From Chryseobacterium foetidum (lineage in GTDB: Bacteria; Bacteroidota; Bacteroidia; Flavobacteriales; Weeksellaceae), in the NCBI RefSeq assembly GCF_025457425.1, contig NZ_JAMXIA010000001.1, positions 744,001 through 808,000 on the forward strand: 64,000 nt of DNA, given 5' to 3'. Position 1 is the stretch's first letter. The number at the start of each line of letters is the position of its first letter. The notes under the pieces were generated by a model that saw only the letters and a list, made by a program, of their open reading frames with translations, searched no databases and was not told the origin of the DNA. Positions 8,594 through 17,195 of the stretch are shown here, in pieces. The translations under genes and the position numbers were made by a program.

Positions 8594-11452
8594 TTACATA
8601 TAAGCTTCAATCGGCTCACAAGTACAAACCAGGTTTCTGTCTCCGTAAGCTTCATCAACTCTTGAAACTGAGGCAAAGAATTTGTGCTCTCTTACCCAAT
8701 CCAAAGGATAAGCTGCTTTTTCTCTGCTGTAAGGTTTGTCCCAGGAATCAGAAATAACGATCTGCTCGGTGTGAGGAGCGTTTTTCAGTACGTTGTTTGC
8801 TTGGTCTGCTTCACCATTTGCGATCTCGTCAATCTCCTGTTTGATTGAGATAAGCGCTTCAGCAAAACGGTCGATTTCAGCTTTGTTTTCAGATTCTGTT
8901 GGTTCGATCATCAATGTTCCGGCAACCGGGAAAGAAACCGTAGGAGCGTGGAAACCATAATCCATCAGTCTTTTGGCAACATCAGCCACTTCAATTCCTA
9001 AAGATTTGAACTGTCTGAAATCTACGATACACTCGTGTGCAACCCTACCCTCAGTATTTGAGTATAAGATTGGGAAGTGTTCTGCTAAAATTTCTTTTAA
9101 ATAGTTAGCATTTAAAATTGCGTGCTCAGTTGCTTTTTTCAATCCGTCAGTTCCTAACATTTTAATGTAAGAATAAGAGATATTCAGAATTAAACCTGAA
9201 CCGTAAGGCGCAGCAGAAATACCTTCAATCGAATCTTTAGTTCCCACTTTAATGTTCGCATTTGATGGTAAGAAAGGAACCAAATGTTTAGCCACGCAGA
9301 TTGGGCCTACTCCAGGACCTCCACCTCCGTGAGGAATAGCAAAGGTTTTGTGAAGATTTAAGTGACAAACGTCTGCACCAATATTTCCAGGACTTGTGTA
9401 TCCTACCTGAGCGTTCATATTGGCACCGTCCATATAAACCTGTCCGCCGTGCTCATGAACAAGCGCTGTAATCTCTTTAATGTTGGCATCAAAGAATCCG
9501 TAAGTCGACGGATAGGTAATCATCACGCAAGATAAATTTGCAGAATGCTGTTCTGTTTTTGCTTTGAAATCTTCGAAATCTATTTCTCCGCTTTCAAGGT
9601 TTTTAACAACAATAATTTTCATTCCAGCCATTGCTGCAGAAGCCGGATTGGTTCCGTGTGCAGACTGAGGAATAAGCACTACATTTCTGTGACCTTCGCC
9701 TCGTGAAATGTGATATTCTCTTATCACCATCAAACCTGCATATTCTCCCTGAGCCCCTGAGTTTGGCTGAAGTGAAGTCCCCGCAAAGCCGGTGATTTCA
9801 GCCAAATCCTTTTCAAGTTCAAGAATCATTTCCTGATATCCTTTCGCCTGGTCTACAGGTACGAAAGGGTGCACACTTCCCCACTCACCCCAAGATAGAG
9901 GCAACATTTGAGTCGCTGCGTTCAGTTTCATTGTACAGGATCCCAAAGAAATCATTGAGTGCGTTAAAGAAAGATCTTTTCTCTCCAAACGTTTGATGTA
10001 ACGCATCAATTCTGTTTCTGTATGGTATTTGTTAAATACTTCTTCCGTCAGAATTTCGTCTTTTCTCAACAAATCATCAGGAATACTGTATTCCTCTTTC
10101 AATTCTAATTTTGAAACCTGTTTTTCTTTAAAATAACCGAATGAAGACATCAGATCGTCAAGCTTCTCAACTGTCGAACTTTCATTGATGGCGATACTTA
10201 CAACACCTTCTGTGAAATAATTCAGATTGATCTTATGATCCTTCATCATTCTGAGAAGTCTTGTCTTTTCTTCTTCACTCATAAAGATTTTTACAGTGTC
10301 AAAGATCGGCTCTTCTGCAACATCATAACCTAAGGTTACTAATCCTTTTTTAAGTGCATTGGCTTTATAATGAATCTGATCTGCGATGAAATTTAATCCT
10401 TTCGGACCGTGGTAAACAGCGTACATTCCAGCCATAACAGCCAAAAGAACCTGAGCCGTACAGATATTTGACGTAGCTCTCTCTCTTTTGATATGTTGCT
10501 CTCTTGTCTGCAAAGCCATTCTCAAAGCACGTTTTCCGTAAGCATCCTGAGAGACCCCGATAATTCTTCCCGGAATATCTCTTTTGTACTCTTCTCTACA
10601 AGAGAAAAATGCTGCGTGAGGACCACCGTAACCCATCGGTACACCAAATCTCTGTGAAGTTCCTACCGCACAGTCAGCACCCATGGAGGCCGGAGATTTC
10701 AGTTTAACTAAAGCCATCGGATCACAAGCTAAAACAACCTGTAGATCTAATTTTTTATATTCTACAATATCTTCTGTATAGTCTAAAACGATTCCGTTTT
10801 TACCAGGATACTGTAATAAAACTCCATAGAAAGAAGCATCCAACTGGTGAGCTTTGTGATCTCCCTGTACGATTTCTATTTCTAAACCTTCTGCTTTAGT
10901 TCTAAGAACCGAAACAGTTTGAGGCAACACCAAGTCTGAAATAAAGAACTTGTTTGCTCCTGCCTTCTTCTGATCTTTTGTCCTGTTATTAAAAAACATG
11001 TGCATTGCTTCTGCTGCTGCCGTAGACTCATCCAGTAAAGACGCATTAGCCAAAGCAAAACCTGTCAGGTCACAAATTACGGTCTGATAATTAAGCAAAG
11101 CTTCCAGTCTTCCCTGTGCAATTTCTGCCTGGTACGGCGTGTAGGCTGTGTACCAGCTTGGGTTTTCAAAAATATTTCTTTTGATAGCCGCCGGTAAAAG
11201 CGTATTGTGATATCCGAAGCCGATATAATTGGTAAAATCAGCATTTTTCATAGCCAGTTCTTTTGAATGTCGAATCATTTCGTATTCTGAAAGTGGTTCT
11301 GAAATGTCTAAATCCTTGGCTAAACGGATGGAAGAAGGTATTGTTTGGGAAATTAACTCCTCAATACTTGAAACGCCAACTTTTTCCAGCATCGCCTGTT
11401 TATCGGCTTCATTTAAGGAAATGTGACGGCTCACAAACTGTTCTGTATTCAT
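8594..11452 (-). CDS. gcvP: Glycine dehydrogenase (decarboxylating), P protein
   Basis: 952 residues, the full length of the single-chain P protein of the glycine cleavage system. It decarboxylates glycine with pyridoxal phosphate and passes the aminomethyl group to the lipoyl H protein. The PLP-binding lysine is in NLHKTFAIPHGGGGPGVG near residue 700, and the SMISLGSCTMKLN segment that opens the second half is intact. It is transcribed alone with its own terminator; the gcvT and gcvH genes are not in the window. The stretch upstream of the start (11453-11914) shows no clear riboswitch. Confidence 0.97.
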   Translation of the reverse strand: MNTEQFVSRHISLNEADKQAMLEKVGVSSIEELISQTIPSSIRLAKDLDISEPLSEYEMIRHSKELAMKNADFTNYIGFGYHNTLLPAAIKRNIFENPSWYTAYTPYQAEIAQGRLEALLNYQTVICDLTGFALANASLLDESTAAAEAMHMFFNNRTKDQKKAGANKFFISDLVLPQTVSVLRTKAEGLEIEIVQGDHKAHQLDASFYGVLLQYPGKNGIVLDYTEDIVEYKKLDLQVVLACDPMALVKLKSPASMGADCAVGTSQRFGVPMGYGGPHAAFFSCREEYKRDIPGRIIGVSQDAYGKRALRMALQTREQHIKRERATSNICTAQVLLAVMAGMYAVYHGPKGLNFIADQIHYKANALKKGLVTLGYDVAEEPIFDTVKIFMSEEEKTRLLRMMKDHKINLNYFTEGVVSIAINESSTVEKLDDLMSSFGYFKEKQVSKLELKEEYSIPDDLLRKDEILTEEVFNKYHTETELMRYIKRLERKDLSLTHSMISLGSCTMKLNAATQMLPLSWGEWGSVHPFVPVDQAKGYQEMILELEKDLAEITGFAGTSLQPNSGAQGEYAGLMVIREYHISRGEGHRNVVLIPQSAHGTNPASAAMAGMKIIVVKNLESGEIDFEDFKAKTEQHSANLSCVMITYPSTYGFFDANIKEITALVHEHGGQVYMDGANMNAQVGYTSPGNIGADVCHLNLHKTFAIPHGGGGPGVGPICVAKHLVPFLPSNANIKVGTKDSIEGISAAPYGSGLILNISYSYIKMLGTDGLKKATEHAILNANYLKEILAEHFPILYSNTEGRVAHECIVDFRQFKSLGIEVADVAKRLMDYGFHAPTVSFPVAGTLMIEPTESENKAEIDRFAEALISIKQEIDEIANGEADQANNVLKNAPHTEQIVISDSWDKPYSREKAAYPLDWVREHKFFASVSRVDEAYGDRNLVCTCEPIEAYM

Positions 11453-11902
11453 TTTTTATATTAGATTTTGTTTGTAAAAAAAGATTCGTAAAATTACGTT
11501 TTTTTAAGCAGATTCACAACCTAAGTCGCTGTCGGCGATTGGCTTTTTACAATTGACATTAAAATATTAGTTTTGAAACTTCGCAATGTCTGATTAAAGG
11601 TGATAAAATGGAATTTATTTAAATCTTCTATGGAAGCGATTTTACCTGATATCCCATGAAATACTGACTCTTTCTGAACATAAAAAACCCATTTTTTTTT
11701 GCATCTGACTGTTTTTTAGTTTCACAAAAACCGTTTGACTTCGTCGAATTTTCGATTTCACTCAGAAAAGCTAACGACCTTTTTACGTGATGATATATTT
11801 AAGATTTCTTTGCAATTTAAAGCCAAAAACATTCTCAAATCATTTGTTAATCAGCATTTAAAGAAAATTGAAATTTTATTAATTATATTTATTCTAAATT
11901 AA

Positions 11903-11910
11903 TATATTTG
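11903..11910 (+). promoter_or_regulatory. -7 element (TATATTTG) four bases from a start codon
   Basis: Consensus TAnnTTTG ends 4 nt before the ATG at 11915, which would give a leaderless or nearly leaderless message. The preceding 340 bp (11557-11902) are AT-rich and show no other feature. Confidence 0.55.
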
Positions 11911-11914
11911 CAGT

Positions 11915-12070
11915 ATGAATATGACTGTACCTTTCAAAATTGCTCCTTTGGCTCCCGCATTTCAATTGAATACTGAAGAAATCTTCTGTGGCGATAAAAA
12001 ATCTTGCTGTAAGAAATTCAAAAAAGGAAAGCGTTGCAAGAAATGCCCGGGGAATAAGAAGCTGGCTTAG
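11915..12070 (+). CDS. Small cysteine-rich basic protein
   Basis: 51 residues (MNMTVPFKIAPLAPAFQLNT at the start). The second half is dense in Cys and Lys, including CGDKKSCC and RCKKCPGNKKLA. It has six cysteines, which could bind zinc or iron. No signal peptide is present. It sits alone between gcvP and the J-domain gene with its own -7 element. A second in-frame ATG at 11921 is possible. The function is unknown; coding status rests on the promoter, the composition and a clean reading frame. Confidence 0.65.
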   Translation: MNMTVPFKIAPLAPAFQLNTEEIFCGDKKSCCKKFKKGKRCKKCPGNKKLA

Positions 12071-12144
12071 AGCTGAGTGTTGGATGATGGAAGTTTGCAA
12101 TTCGGAAACTTTGAACTTTGAATTCTGAATTTTAAACCTTGAAT

Positions 12145-12792
12145 TTACACAGCATCAATAATCCAAAAATAAATAAGAATTGCTAAAATAATAATTCCCC
12201 AGATCAAAAACATGATCTTAGGATAACCTCTTTTATTAATCACTGTTCGTGATTGTGGTTTAAATAATTCCTCCGCTCTGTCTCTGAATTTCTCACCGTC
12301 AGATTCAAAAACTTCTGTAATCGTAATTCCCTGAACAACCGTCTTATGCAAAAGTGAATTGGTCGCATGCAGCAGCAGCTGGAACTTTCCGTTTTTGAAT
12401 TCAGTGATCTTAAAAACTCTTTCTCCGTAAGCTTTCTCCAATCCAAAGGGTAAAACTTTCACTACATCAGTGTTCTGTGTCTGCCATGTGATGATGATTT
12501 CCTCTCCTTTTTTCGCATGAATTTTATTTGCCGAAAAAGTTTTAATCGATGGCGGAACGGTATATCTGAAACTTTTCTGTAAACTTTCTAAATTCTGATC
12601 GTAGGTAATTCTTCTCCCTTTATCACTCAGCGTTTCATACGCTTCCTGAATTTCTTTAAAACGATCGGCAAAAAAAACATCGTTTTGGTTTTTATCGGGA
12701 TGGTATTTTAATGAAAGTTTTCTGTATGATTTTTTGATGTCTTCATCCGAAGCATCACGAGAAATCCCGAGAAAATAGTAATAGTCTTTCAT
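12145..12792 (-). CDS. J-domain (DnaJ-like) membrane-anchored protein
   Basis: 215 residues. The N-terminal ~65 residues are a J domain with the HPD tripeptide ([10 protein letters not shown]), which stimulates Hsp70 ATPase activity. The middle region is beta-rich (about 80-165) with [20 protein letters not shown]. The last ~25 residues form one membrane helix ([20 protein letters not shown]). There is no zinc or glycine/phenylalanine region, so this is a type III J protein, probably recruiting DnaK to the membrane. Confidence 0.9.
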   Translation of the reverse strand: MKDYYYFLGISRDASDEDIKKSYRKLSLKYHPDKNQNDVFFADRFKEIQEAYETLSDKGRRITYDQNLESLQKSFRYTVPPSIKTFSANKIHAKKGEEIIITWQTQNTDVVKVLPFGLEKAYGERVFKITEFKNGKFQLLLHATNSLLHKTVVQGITITEVFESDGEKFRDRAEELFKPQSRTVINKRGYPKIMFLIWGIIILAILIYFWIIDAV

Positions 12793-12801
12793 TTAGGCTA
12801 A

Positions 12802-12809
12802 CAAAAATA
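12802..12809 (-). promoter_or_regulatory. -7 element (TATTTTTG) of the J-domain gene
   Basis: The reverse strand reads TATTTTTG and ends 9 nt before the ATG at 12792, again a very short leader. Confidence 0.5.
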
Positions 12810-12838
12810 AGGATTTTGTTTTTGTGGCAAAAATAATG

Positions 12839-13163
12839 ATGCCACGAATGCACATATTTATGACGCTGGTCATTTTTTAAACGCAAAGTTCGCTAAGGGT
12901 TCTTTAAATAATTGAGAATATTATTCGTTCGCAAAACGAAGTTTCGCCGATTCAAAGGTAATTAAATTTAAAAATGAGGTGTTTCACTCAGCAAAGCAAG
13001 ACTTATTTTTCACTTTAATATTTACCGAGTTTGTCATTCAGAAGGAATGTAAACTATTATTTAGATTCGTTGCAGAAGTTCCTCCGGAAATCAAAGATTC
13101 GACGTAGTCAATGACAAACGTTGTGTTGATTTGAATTTAAGGATATTTGTGCATTCGTGGCAT
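12839..13163. repeat. MITE-like element with 16-bp perfect terminal inverted repeats
   Basis: ATGCCACGAATGCACA at 12839-12854 is the exact reverse complement of 13148-13163. Inside, TTTGTCATT (13030-13038) pairs with AATGACAAA (13110-13118). No ORF of note is present. It fills most of the 443-bp gap between the J-domain gene and the next gene. Confidence 0.65.
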
Positions 13164-13175
13164 AAAATATTCACC

Positions 13176-13208
13176 AAAAAAATTCCGAAACAAATCTGTA
13201 TCGGAATT
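13176..13208 (-). terminator. Terminator after the sigma-factor operon
   Basis: The stem AATTCCGA (13181-13188) pairs with TCGGAATT (13201-13208). On the minus strand it is followed by T residues from 13176-13182. It lies just beyond the stop of the gene at 13236. Confidence 0.7.
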
Positions 13209-13235
13209 CAACAATTTCAATTTAGTTATTTTTGA

Positions 13236-13505
13236 TTATGCTTCTGCAAAATCTTCTTTTCCCGCATTTTTTCGGCAACATCTCGAAGCAAATTCTTTTT
13301 TGAACTTCCCTTTCAGTTCCTGATATTGCTCTTCATCCATTTCTCTGATTTTGTCAGCCAACCCGAAAGGTGATTTTTCTTTGATTCCGTATTCGTTGAA
13401 AATACCTCTTACAAATCTTTTTCTTTCGATAACTTTTTTGGCAACCATTGCAACTCCGGCAACGGCAAGTGCTCCAAGAACACCTTTTAATACTGAATTT
13501 TTCAT
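13236..13505 (-). CDS. Small membrane-anchored hypothetical protein
   Basis: 89 residues. A hydrophobic Gly/Ala/Val helix (GVLGALAVAGVAMVAKKV) near the N-terminus precedes a charged region. FNEYGI and a stretch with EMDEEQYQELKGKFKKEF follow, and the protein ends with RCCRKNAG. The helical pattern MDEEQYQELKGKFK parallels MSDEEKEKFKEVW in the membrane protein upstream. It is likely last in the operon with the sigma factor. No family was recognised. Confidence 0.7.
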   Translation of the reverse strand: MKNSVLKGVLGALAVAGVAMVAKKVIERKRFVRGIFNEYGIKEKSPFGLADKIREMDEEQYQELKGKFKKEFASRCCRKNAGKEDFAEA

Positions 13506-13594
13506 TTTCTTAAATTTTAAATTTTACTACTTCTTGTTTTTATAATGACGAATTCGTTTTGATTTTTACTTTACTACTTCTTAAAAATTTTAAA

Positions 13595-13942
13595 CTACTC
13601 GTTTGTTTTTTTGTTGCGGTTGAAGAATCCGTTTTCGCATTTCTGTCTCCAAACTTCTTTGAATTTTTCTTTTTCTTCGTCAGACATTCCTTCCATTTTA
13701 TGCTGCAGATGCTTCTCCTTCATATCCCTCATTCCTCTTCCGAATTTTCCGTGAAAACCCCCAAAAAGAATTTTACTCAACACCAAAATTCCCATCGCCT
13801 GCCAGTAATTAATCGTTTTCACACCAATAACTTCAGGCAAAATGCAGTTCCAGAGCCACATCACAATCAGCCCAACAGCAAGGAAAATCAATGGCGGACA
13901 TAAAATTAAAAGTGCCCAGCTTTTTTTATATTTATTGTTCAT
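13595..13942 (-). CDS. Small integral membrane protein in a sigma-factor operon
   Basis: 115 residues with two membrane helices (about residues 9-32 and 45-62). The cytoplasmic tail is basic and acidic: MKEKHLQHKMEGMSDEEKEK, then FKEVWRQKC. It begins 11 bp after the sigma factor stop, so the two genes are surely co-transcribed. By position it could modulate the sigma factor, but it does not have a recognisable zinc anti-sigma motif. Confidence 0.78.
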   Translation of the reverse strand: MNNKYKKSWALLILCPPLIFLAVGLIVMWLWNCILPEVIGVKTINYWQAMGILVLSKILFGGFHGKFGRGMRDMKEKHLQHKMEGMSDEEKEKFKEVWRQKCENGFFNRNKKTNE

Positions 13943-13953
13943 TTTATTTATTT

Positions 13954-14532
13954 CTAATTATTTAAATCTTCGTACAACTGTCTCAATCTGTTTCTCAAAT
14001 GCTTCACCGCGTAATTTTTGCGGCTGATGATGGTTTTTATGTTTTCTCCCTGTTCATCGGCAATTTCCTGTAGCGTTTTGTCGTTCAGCTCATTTTCCAT
14101 GTAAACCAGTTTCTGTTTTTCAGGAAGTTCTTCTAAAGCTTCAAACAATTTTTTCCAAATCTCATCCTGAAACATTTTCACATCCGGTCCGGCACTTTCA
14201 TCCAAAAGCAAAATATCTTTTATAGAAAACGAACCATCTTCATCTTCGTAGACGAAATCCTCAAGATTTTCAGTTTTCTTTTTCCTGTATTTGTCTATGA
14301 TTTTATTGGAAGTGACGCGATACAGCCATCCGCCGACATTTACAATTTCAGAAAGATTGGTCAAACTGCTGAACTGATACCAAACCTCCTGCAGAATATC
14401 CTCCGCATCTTCGGTATTTTTCACTTTCGGGCGAATAAAAGACATCAGTTTTCCGCCGTAATTCGATACGGTCTGCGAGATGATATTTTCTTTCTCCTTT
14501 TTTGGCATTGTTATTTTCTCGGCAATCTCCAT
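13954..14532 (-). CDS. ECF RNA polymerase sigma factor
   Basis: 192 residues. Region 2 is visible as EDAEDILQEVWYQF through GGWLYRVTSNKIIDKYRKKK. Region 4 has LPEKQKLVYMENELNDKTLQ, then EIADEQGENIKTIISRKNYA, a helix-turn-helix for -35 recognition. Length and order fit ECF sigma-70 factors. It leads an operon with two small membrane proteins, so it probably directs their own expression plus a small regulon, with the trigger unknown. Confidence 0.92.
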   Translation of the reverse strand: MEIAEKITMPKKEKENIISQTVSNYGGKLMSFIRPKVKNTEDAEDILQEVWYQFSSLTNLSEIVNVGGWLYRVTSNKIIDKYRKKKTENLEDFVYEDEDGSFSIKDILLLDESAGPDVKMFQDEIWKKLFEALEELPEKQKLVYMENELNDKTLQEIADEQGENIKTIISRKNYAVKHLRNRLRQLYEDLNN

Positions 14533-14637
14533 ATTGCTATGACGATTGTACTTTTTATTTTACTTTAATGAATGTAAAGATTTTTTCTGACATTACAATT
14601 TTTCGTCTGTCAATCAAGTTTTTGTAGATTCTTTTTC

Positions 14638-14746
14638 AGGAGCTAATCCGGCTATCCACTATTACTCCTCGCAAGCCCGCCTGCCCTGAGCCTGTCGAAG
14701 GGCTTGCTGTGGGGTAACCGTTACTATCCGGGCTAGGAGACAATTC
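14638..14746. repeat. Structured intergenic repeat
   Basis: A GC-richer block within AT-rich DNA. It contains CAAGCCC and GGGCTTG arms around CTGAGCCTGTCGAAGG, flanked by CTAATCCGGCTATCCACTAT and TATCCGGGCTAGGAG. The central CCTGTCGAAG is the reverse complement of part of a second element at 21994. Together with the palindrome at 14827 it occupies the 356-bp gap after the sigma-factor start. Confidence 0.55.
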
Positions 14747-14826
14747 CGCTAAATTTCAATCTTTTTTTTTCGCTAAAACCTGTAAATCTAAATTCTTATT
14801 TTTAGAAAATTCAATAGTATACAAAC

Positions 14827-14859
14827 AACCCTGCCAGCGTTTGAAACGCTGGCAGGGTT
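14827..14859. repeat. 33-bp perfect palindrome
   Basis: AACCCTGCCAGCGTTT (14827-14842) and its exact reverse complement (14844-14859) flank one central G. A sibling at 27597-27629 differs by a paired change (CCCTGCC/GGCAGGG here, CCCAGCC/GGCTGGG there). It lies 29 bp beyond the stop of the AHSA1 gene and could act as a terminator, though the T tract is poor. Confidence 0.75.
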
Positions 14860-14888
14860 CGATGAGTATATTTTTTATTTAGAAAATT

Positions 14889-15332
14889 CTAGTTTGCTTC
14901 TGCAAGATTCTTCACTACTTCAAGACCTTGTGTAAATCCTTTATTCATGTGCTCACGCCAGTCTTTTTCCACCTGAACTTCCACATGGAGTTTGGTTTGT
15001 CCGTCGTAATCGATGAGAATATACTTTTCAAAACATCCGCTCCATTGTTTGATTTCCATACTCTCGGTGTCTTCTACTCCATCTTTGTCCACCATTCCCA
15101 GATGTTTAAAAATAACCTGATCCGGTTTTTCCAAACTGTCGATGGTTGAGACCATTCCTTCCCCTTCAGGATTGGTAAAATAGGTTTTTCCGCCGACTTC
15201 CCAATCTGTTTTCATTTGCGAACCCGGACTGAAAAACTGCGTCCACTTTCCATAATTTTCGTTTCCGAAAAGTGCGTCCCAAACTTTTTCTTTTGGGGCA
15301 TTGATGATGATTTCGTAATCTAATGTTTCCAT
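14889..15332 (-). CDS. SRPBCC / AHSA1-like protein
   Basis: 147 residues that fit a single START/AHSA1 domain: an N-terminal strand (LDYEIIINAPKEKVWDALFG), a Trp-rich first helix (NYGKWTQFFSPGSQMKTDW) and a C-terminal helix (WREHMNKGFTQGLEVVKNLA). These small proteins form a hydrophobic ligand cavity; no catalytic function can be inferred. It is the most distal of three such genes in the Crp-headed cluster. Confidence 0.85.
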   Translation of the reverse strand: METLDYEIIINAPKEKVWDALFGNENYGKWTQFFSPGSQMKTDWEVGGKTYFTNPEGEGMVSTIDSLEKPDQVIFKHLGMVDKDGVEDTESMEIKQWSGCFEKYILIDYDGQTKLHVEVQVEKDWREHMNKGFTQGLEVVKNLAEAN

Positions 15333-15530
15333 ATTTTTGTTTTTTTAAATGTATTTAAAAGTATTTTCAATGTTTTTTCACACAAGTGGACATGAAATTT
15401 ATTTCAAATTACTGAGAATATTCCAAGCAAAATTGAAATTCTTGATTCAGTAGCAAAATCAGATCATTTTCCAATACAAACTGAAGATTCATCTCGTGAA
15501 AATTCGAAAAAATTCGGGTCATTCGCAAAA

Positions 15531-15959
15531 TTACAGTTGATTTTCAGAAAGATGCTTCACATTTTGGATTGCCATAGGAACTTTTTCTTCAAAAAAACTT
15601 TTAAATTCTTCAGAACTGTTTATCTCTAATCTTAGCTTTGTAGAGTATTCTGTTTCTTCAAGAAAGTAAGATTCCGTTGCGTCGCCCCAATCCATAGGGG
15701 TTTCGATACCACTGTAAATTTCCCCAAGATGCAGAAAAACCATTTCTTTCTGCGGAATGTTTTTTACTACTTTACTGAACATTCCATTATTATCAGGATC
15801 TAAAAACTGTACTTTACTGTCTTCTTCCAAAGTTCCTATGTAAAAAGAGCCTTCTGTGAACGCCGATGTCCATTGACGGTAGGAGAATTCGTCCCAAAGC
15901 ACACTCCAGACCTTTTCGGGAGCAGCATCTATTGTAATTTCAAATTTTAAAAGTTGCAT
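15531..15959 (-). CDS. SRPBCC / AHSA1-like protein
   Basis: 142 residues, paralogous to the genes at 14889 and 18498. The N-terminal pattern FEITIDAAPEKVWSVLWDEF and the Trp-containing helix YRQWTSAFTEGS are conserved, and the C-terminal helix carries FFEEKVPMAIQNVKHLSE. A 198-bp gap without features separates it from 14889. The ligand is unknown. Tandem repeats of GGTTAAG/GGTTGAG type lie directly upstream. Confidence 0.82.
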   Translation of the reverse strand: MQLLKFEITIDAAPEKVWSVLWDEFSYRQWTSAFTEGSFYIGTLEEDSKVQFLDPDNNGMFSKVVKNIPQKEMVFLHLGEIYSGIETPMDWGDATESYFLEETEYSTKLRLEINSSEEFKSFFEEKVPMAIQNVKHLSENQL

Positions 15960-15965
15960 ATTGTT

Positions 15966-16013
15966 TAGTTTAGGTTTAGGCTGAGGTTAAGGTTAAGGTT
16001 GAGATTGAGATTG
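15966..16013. repeat. 6-7 bp tandem repeat (GGTTAA/GATTGA)
   Basis: Short imperfect tandem units (GAGGTT, AAGGTT, GAGATT) occupy the gap between two genes. Similar arrays occur at 28983, 42344 and 57790. Confidence 0.7.
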
Positions 16014-16017
16014 TGGA

Positions 16018-16851
16018 TTATCCGCCGACGAAATCGCCGCCGTTGATGTGGATAATTTCTCCGGTGATGTAACTTGAATCTTCTGAAGCCAGAAAAACGT
16101 AAGCCGGTGCAACTTCCGAAGGCTGACCTGCCCTTTTCATAGGAGTATCTTTTCCGAAAGATGCAATATCTTCAAAAGTTTCTTTCACTAATGGTGTCCA
16201 GATTGGTCCTGGCGCAACTCCATTCACGAGGATTTTCTTTTCTGCTAAATTGACGGAAAGTGATCGGATAAATGTCGCGATCGCACCTTTCGTTGCCGAA
16301 TAATCGATAAGATGATCGCTGCCGCGATAGGCCGTCACCGACGTCGTGCAGATAATTCTTCCGCCTTTATTCATCAAATCTAAACAATCTCTGGTGAAAG
16401 AAATCATGGAAATAATGTTAACATCAAATGTTTTTGAAATTTGGTCATCCGCTATTTTTTCAAAATCGATTTTCGGAAACTGAATTCCTGCATTATTAAC
16501 CAGAATATCTAAAGTTTTCCATTGTTTTTTAATCCTTTCAAGACATTTGGTTCTGAATGCTTTTTTAGAAATATCACCTTTCATCAGAATACATTGCTGA
16601 CCTTCTTTTTCAACGAGTTTTTGAGTTTCTTTGGCGTCTTTATCATTTTCCTGATAAATAATGGCAATGTCTGCTCCTTCACGTGCAAAATGGACTGCAA
16701 CTGCCTGACCAATTCCACTGTCACCACCTGAAATGACAGCTTTTTTATTCAGTAATTTTTTACTTCCTAAATAATTTTTACGGATAATCTCCGGATGAAG
16801 TCCATCTTTCGGGACTTTTGATAATGATTTTGACTTGTTCTGCGTCTTCAT
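16018..16851 (-). CDS. SDR-family oxidoreductase (YghA-like)
   Basis: About 277 residues. An N-terminal extension (LHPEIIRKNYLGSKKL) precedes the SDR core, as in the YghA/glucose-dehydrogenase-like branch. Cofactor loop ISGGDSGIGQ, NNAGIQFP, catalytic Ser in CTTSVTAY, and Tyr/Lys in DYSATKGA are all present. The C-terminus is SSYITGEIIHINGGDFVGG. The ATG at 16851 is chosen; a TTG six bases upstream is less likely. General stress or osmotic roles are reported for relatives; the substrate is not readable. Confidence 0.88.
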   Translation of the reverse strand: MKTQNKSKSLSKVPKDGLHPEIIRKNYLGSKKLLNKKAVISGGDSGIGQAVAVHFAREGADIAIIYQENDKDAKETQKLVEKEGQQCILMKGDISKKAFRTKCLERIKKQWKTLDILVNNAGIQFPKIDFEKIADDQISKTFDVNIISMISFTRDCLDLMNKGGRIICTTSVTAYRGSDHLIDYSATKGAIATFIRSLSVNLAEKKILVNGVAPGPIWTPLVKETFEDIASFGKDTPMKRAGQPSEVAPAYVFLASEDSSYITGEIIHINGGDFVGG

Positions 16852-17195
16852 AGGCAAATCTTTTCGGTGAAAGTATCAAACAGCAAGCCGAAACGGGGCG
16901 GGATGAGGGTTTAAGGTTTGAGATTTGAGATTCAAAATTTAAAGTTGTAATTTAGAGTTTAATGAAATAAAAGTGATATTTCTTTAATTAACTCTAATTA
17001 TCTTTTTTGACACTCGAAATTTTTCGCATTGTCCCAAAAAACCTAACCACTTGTCACTTCTTATTTTCCGTTGCATCCAAGCCGCTCAGCAAAACCTGAA
17101 ACACGAAAATAAATATGCAAAAAACCGAAACTGCCCTTCCAAAACTCAAAATTCGAATCCCGAAACACGAAACACAAAACACGTAACCCGCATCT

